This document shows positions 60,669 through 64,000 of a DNA stretch of 64,000 nucleotides, piece by piece. The notes beneath the pieces are model-generated. The model did not search any database. It saw nothing but the letters and a program-made list of their open reading frames with translations, and had not been told where the DNA came from. The position numbers were made by a program, and so were the translations under genes. The DNA is from Pectobacterium sp. A5351. Its GTDB lineage: Bacteria > Pseudomonadota > Gammaproteobacteria > Enterobacterales > Enterobacteriaceae. The DNA is taken from positions 2,728,001 through 2,792,000 of the forward strand of contig NZ_CP116477.1 of assembly GCF_028335745.1 (NCBI RefSeq), written 5' to 3'. Position 1 is the first letter of the stretch, and every line of letters begins with the position of its first letter.

Positions 60669-61742
60669 ATGCAACTTTCTCAGGCTCTTGGCATTATCAG
60701 TCTTACTGCGCCGGAACAGATCCACACTCTGGCTGATCTCCTACCCGTTAGCATGATTGAACAGGCATTAACGCTCACTGATACCGTCACGCTGCGCAAA
60801 CGAAAACTCCCCCTTGAGTCCATGGTGTGGCTGGTGATTGGCATGGCCGTATTCAATCAGCGCCCTCTTTCCCATATCGTTAATCTCATGGATATCGCTG
60901 AGCGCTCCGGCACCCCGTTCATCGCCCCCAGTTCAGTCATACAACGGCGACAGACGCTCGGTGAGGCGGATGTCAACGAGGTGCGGCTGGCAGCAGAGCT
61001 GACCGGAAAAACACCAGATAACGGCATTACCCTGTTCGATAAAGGGTTTTACTCCGTCGGTTTACTGCATCACTGGCGAACAGCAGGGGAAAATCGGCAC
61101 TGGCTGCTGCCGTTGAAGAAAAATACGCAATACGAAGTGATAAGCAAGCTGGGCAGGCAAGACAGACTGGTACGGATAAAGACATCGCCACAGGCGCGTA
61201 AACAATGGGCGACGCTGCCGGAGAGCATCACAGCCCGGTTGTTAACGAAGACGATAGAGGGAAAAACGCGAGAGGTGCTTACGTCACTGACGGATCCGAT
61301 GCGTTATCCGGCGGCGGAGGTGAACGCACTTTACGCTCACCGATGGGAAATCGAGTTGGGATATCGCGAGACGAAACAAGGCTTGCTGGGTAACAGGTGG
61401 AATTTACGGAGCAGACTGCCGGAAATGGTGAGGCAGGAGTTGTGGGGCGTGCTGTTGACGTACAATCTGGTGCGTTATCAGATGGTGAAAATGGCGTTTA
61501 TGCTGAAAGGAGATTACCTGCCGTATCAGTTGAGCTTCAGCGGCACCCTGACGGAAATCTGGCGATTACTTATCGGTCTGCCGGGTTCATCGCCGGGTGC
61601 GATGCCGGGACATCTGAAGCATTTTTATGAGCAGGCAATCTATCTGGTATTGCCGTTACGAAGAGAGCGAAGTTACCCCCGAGAAATCAGGGGAAGACGA
61701 GCGAAATATCCGTTAAAAAACAATGCTGATCACCTTAAGTGA
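60669..61742 (+). pseudogene. IS4-family transposase with in-frame internal deletion
   Basis: A 357-residue open frame; IS4 transposase is about 442. The N-terminal part (TVTLRKRKLPLESMVWLVIGMA to IQRRQTLGEADV, residue 102) joins directly to NEVRLAAELTGKTPDNGITLFDKGF. This skips about 85 residues including the LLAIDGV segment with the first catalytic Asp. The second Asp (124, LFDKG) and the YREK box (Y222, R225, E229, K236) remain. Without the full DDE triad it cannot transpose by itself. The frame is otherwise uninterrupted, so the deletion was clean. Confidence 0.88.
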
Positions 61743-61750
61743 CCAGCATT
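61715..61750 (-). terminator. IS right-end hairpin acting as terminator for rhlE
   Basis: On the minus strand AATGCTGGTCAC (61750-61739) pairs with GTGATCAGCATT (61733-61722), one mismatch, 5-nt loop, followed by GTTTTTT. It lies 24 nt beyond the rhlE stop and replaces the original terminator split by the element. Confidence 0.75.
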
Positions 61751-61773
61751 AGCCGTCTGGCTCCCTATCGATT

Positions 61774-63207
61774 TTACTTGTCCGCTGGCTTACTGCGGTT
61801 TTGCGGACGTGGCGCGCGGCGTTGTCCTTCGCCACTGCCCTTCCCGCTGTGACCTTTATTCCCCCCCCAGGGGCTATCGCTATTGCCGCCTGCTTTACGC
61901 GGCTGGCGATTGCCATCGGCCGAGCGGCGTTCGCCCTGACCTTGACTACGCTCGGACTGCACGCGCGGCGCACCAGACGGCGCACGAGGAGACCCGTTAC
62001 GCGCCCCGCCACCACCACGGTTGCCCTGACGGCCATTCACAATCGGCTCGGCCTTGATAGACGGATCCGGCTCGTAGCCTTCGATGGCGATACGCGGAAT
62101 TTCGCGCTTCAGCAAGCGTTCGATATCACGTAGCAGTTTGTGCTCATCCACACACACCAGCGACAACGCTTCCCCCGTCGCTTCGGCACGACCGGTACGA
62201 CCGATACGGTGAACATAATCTTCCGGCACGTTTGGCAACTCATAGTTCACCACGTGCGGCAGTTGGTCGATATCCAGGCCGCGCGCGGCGATATCCGTTG
62301 CAACCAGCACGCGAATGCTGCCGTCTTTGAAGTTCGCCAACGCACGGGTTCGCGCCCCCTGACTTTTATTACCGTGGATAGCCGCAGCGGTAATCCCGTC
62401 TTTTTCCAGCAGTTCAGCCAGATGGTTAGCGCCGTGTTTGGTGCGGGTAAAGACCAACACCTGCTGCCAGTTATTTTCGCCAATCAGTTGCGACAGCAGT
62501 TCACGCTTACGGCGCTTATCGACAAAATGTACGTGCTGCGTAACCAGTTCAGACGGTGTATTACGACGCACTACTTCAACCGAGGCTGGGTTGGTCAGTA
62601 ACTTGTTCGCCAGCGCTTTGATCTCATCAGAGAAGGTCGCGGAGAACAACAGGTTTTGGCGTTTCGCAGGCAGCTTCGCCAGTACACGACGAATATCGTG
62701 GATGAAGCCCATATCCAGCATGCGGTCCGCTTCATCCAGCACCAGAATTTCAATCTGTGACAGGTCAACGGCGTTCTGGTGTTCAAGATCGAGCAGACGC
62801 CCCGGTGTCGCGACCAGAATATCCACACCGCCACGCAGTTTCATCATCTGCGGGTTAATGCTCACCCCACCGAATACGACCAGCGAACGCAGTCGCAGAT
62901 ATTTGCTGTACGCCTTCACATTCTCATCAATCTGCGCGGCCAGCTCACGGGTTGGCGTCAGAATCAGCGCCCGCACCGGACGGCGGCCTTTCCCTTTATT
63001 CTGCGCTTCACGGCTGGTCAACAGTTGCAATAACGGCAACGTAAAGCCCGCCGTTTTGCCCGTACCCGTTTGGGCGCTGGCCATTAAATCGCGCCCTTCC
63101 AGCACGACAGGAATCGCCTGACGCTGTACAGGGGTAGGATCGCGATAACCCTGCTCTTCAATCGCGCGCAGAATATCGGCACTCAAGCCGAGAGAATCAA
63201 ATGACAT
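61774..63207 (-). CDS. rhlE: ATP-dependent RNA helicase RhlE
   Basis: A 477-residue DEAD-box helicase (E. coli 454). Motifs: Q motif [14 protein letters not shown], Walker [18 protein letters not shown] in [18 protein letters not shown], and RGLDI / HRIGRTGRA in the second RecA domain. The C-terminus (about 385-477) is a basic, Gly/Arg/Ser-rich RNA-binding tail ([20 protein letters not shown]). It remodels RNA, including ribosome assembly intermediates. An IS element now lies 23 nt downstream of its stop. Confidence 0.96.
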   Translation of the reverse strand: MSFDSLGLSADILRAIEEQGYRDPTPVQRQAIPVVLEGRDLMASAQTGTGKTAGFTLPLLQLLTSREAQNKGKGRRPVRALILTPTRELAAQIDENVKAYSKYLRLRSLVVFGGVSINPQMMKLRGGVDILVATPGRLLDLEHQNAVDLSQIEILVLDEADRMLDMGFIHDIRRVLAKLPAKRQNLLFSATFSDEIKALANKLLTNPASVEVVRRNTPSELVTQHVHFVDKRRKRELLSQLIGENNWQQVLVFTRTKHGANHLAELLEKDGITAAAIHGNKSQGARTRALANFKDGSIRVLVATDIAARGLDIDQLPHVVNYELPNVPEDYVHRIGRTGRAEATGEALSLVCVDEHKLLRDIERLLKREIPRIAIEGYEPDPSIKAEPIVNGRQGNRGGGGARNGSPRAPSGAPRVQSERSQGQGERRSADGNRQPRKAGGNSDSPWGGNKGHSGKGSGEGQRRAPRPQNRSKPADK

Positions 63208-63443
63208 AAAAAAAACGACTCCAGACCCGCTCTGACCGGACAGCAGCCGGTGTAGTTTTCAGAGGGTCAATAAGGCGGGTTTGACGGGCCACTATTAACG
63301 TAACAACTCATATAACCATTTACGTAAAACAACGACATACGCAACAACCACGATGAAAGGGCACAACTACGGTGCATGACTGCCGACGATTGTAGCAGAG
63401 ATTATGAGCACTAAGGGATTTTTATCTACGCCAGACCACTTTT

Positions 63444-64000
63444 TTAGCGTGACGCAGGAAGGGGCCGTTTTGGCAGTATTCCTGCGGCTGCGACGCCTTG
63501 TAATAAAAACAGTAGGTGCGCCGACAGCGTATTCAGGATCGGCAACAGGTGTTGAGTAAACCGCGTGTCGGATAGGCTATCACACCATGTATCCCGCTTG
63601 CCCCACGCCGGCTGGGACATCGTGAGCTCGTAAAGCGGCATAGTCGACGTCCACAGGCGATCGTGGCCGAATTCCAGCACGCTGTTATCCAGCGCCATAT
63701 TCAGCCCGTTGCTATACACCGACAGGGCGTACAGACTGGAGGCCGTGGTTAAGAACCCGATTCGCTTTGCCAGTAGCGAGGCAGTAATCTTGATCGATGA
63801 CGACAGTTGCGTCAGCGTTTCCAATAACCAGCGGCAATAGTCGGGAACTAACACTCCGCGGCTCAGGCAGCTATCCTGCCCTGCCCGCTGTGAGGCATCC
63901 ATTAATTGCAGCGTGCCGGAGAGCATCGCCCACTGCTGTTTGTGATAAGCAGTCTGTTTCTTGCCAACACGTTGGGCATGGGGTTGCTGATCTCCCTCCT
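63444..64000 (-). CDS. Partial protein, possibly FhuF-like (siderophore-iron reductase type)
   Basis: The minus-strand frame is open from the stop at 63444 to the right window edge (about 185 codons); the internal ATG at 63926 is not necessarily the start, because the frame continues upstream. The segment LLAKRIGFLTTASSLYALSVYSNGLNMALDN...LEFGHD loosely recalls the middle of FhuF-type ferric siderophore reductases. The C-terminal CC-xxxx-CxxC iron-sulfur motif of FhuF is not present; the protein ends LLQGVAAAGILPKRPLPASR. Either a different family or a truncated member. Low certainty. Confidence 0.45.
   Translation of the reverse strand, partial: EGDQQPHAQRVGKKQTAYHKQQWAMLSGTLQLMDASQRAGQDSCLSRGVLVPDYCRWLLETLTQLSSSIKITASLLAKRIGFLTTASSLYALSVYSNGLNMALDNSVLEFGHDRLWTSTMPLYELTMSQPAWGKRDTWCDSLSDTRFTQHLLPILNTLSAHLLFLLQGVAAAGILPKRPLPASR

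Larger units (their letters stand above)
60589..61751 (+). mobile_element. IS4-family insertion element with internal deletion
   Basis: 1163 bp. Left inverted repeat TAATACCGATCGTTTAAG (60589-60606) and right end CTTAAGTGACCAGCATTA (61734-61751) match at 13 of 18 positions when the right is reversed. The flanks carry a direct repeat AGCCGTCTGG (60578-60587 and 61751-61760), a target duplication whose last visible base is shared with the IS end. Full-length IS4 as I recall it is about 1.43 kb; the shortfall equals the missing part of the transposase. It is inserted in the hairpin that ended rhlE. Confidence 0.88.

Noticed and set aside
61774..62133. Plus-strand frames opposite the rhlE tail (for example 61801-62133)
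   Set aside because: Low-complexity antisense of the Gly/Arg-rich C-terminal tail.

Overview
The window looks like chromosomal DNA of a soft-rot enterobacterium, most likely Pectobacterium. The gene content and order nuoA-N / hexA(lrhA) / alaA / yfbR-yfbS-hxpA-yfbU-yfbV / ackA-pta / yfcD-yfcE-yfcG-folX-yfcH match the Escherichia coli 51-52 min region as I know it. The LysR regulator is of the HexA/LrhA/PecT type, and membrane glucose dehydrogenase, treBC and a chuWXY-type heme operon are also present. The assignment rests on recalled protein families; no search was run.

Layout. 1-1068: 5' part of a NasR-type nitrate/nitrite antiterminator, reading off the left edge. 1363-4115: an orphan phage tail fibre and its assembly chaperone, followed by about 500 bp of very AT-rich DNA. 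4649-8009: a cytochrome bd oxidase operon (subunit I, a broken subunit II, and a 34-residue CydX), then two DUF202 membrane proteins. 8064-14383: fdhE, a MocR-type regulator (ydcR), a class I glutamine amidotransferase and PQQ glucose dehydrogenase (gcd). 14780-19880: ylaC, the chuY-hutX-hutW anaerobic heme-degradation operon with a Fur-box-like site, and the ABC-F protein ybiT. 19998-25577: a PhzF-family enzyme, a GNAT acetyltransferase, a small-protein gene with CRP-type sites, trehalose uptake and hydrolysis (treB, treC), and elaB.

25846-41090 holds the complete 13-gene nuo operon (complex I, with fused nuoCD) on the minus strand, ended by a strong terminator. 41768-58605 is the conserved hexA-to-yfcH block plus a DppA-like peptide-binding protein. 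pepT lies beside the DppA-like gene, divergently, suggesting joint peptide use. 60089-63207 holds yegP, an internally deleted IS4-family element, and the DEAD-box helicase rhlE. The window ends in a partial minus-strand gene that may be FhuF-like.

Metabolically the window is strong in respiration and overflow metabolism: complex I, a bd oxidase that is probably non-functional, periplasmic glucose oxidation, and Pta-AckA acetate metabolism. It also carries HexA, the known repressor of exoenzymes in soft-rot bacteria.

The least ordinary features are: the cydB deletion; the IS4 derivative that lost a catalytic Asp and sits inside what was the rhlE terminator; a 32-codon gene with two CRP-type palindromes and its own terminator; several short tandem-repeat arrays in gene-upstream regions; and two related palindromic elements, one of them inside the nuo operon. 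I saw no CRISPR array, rRNA or tRNA.
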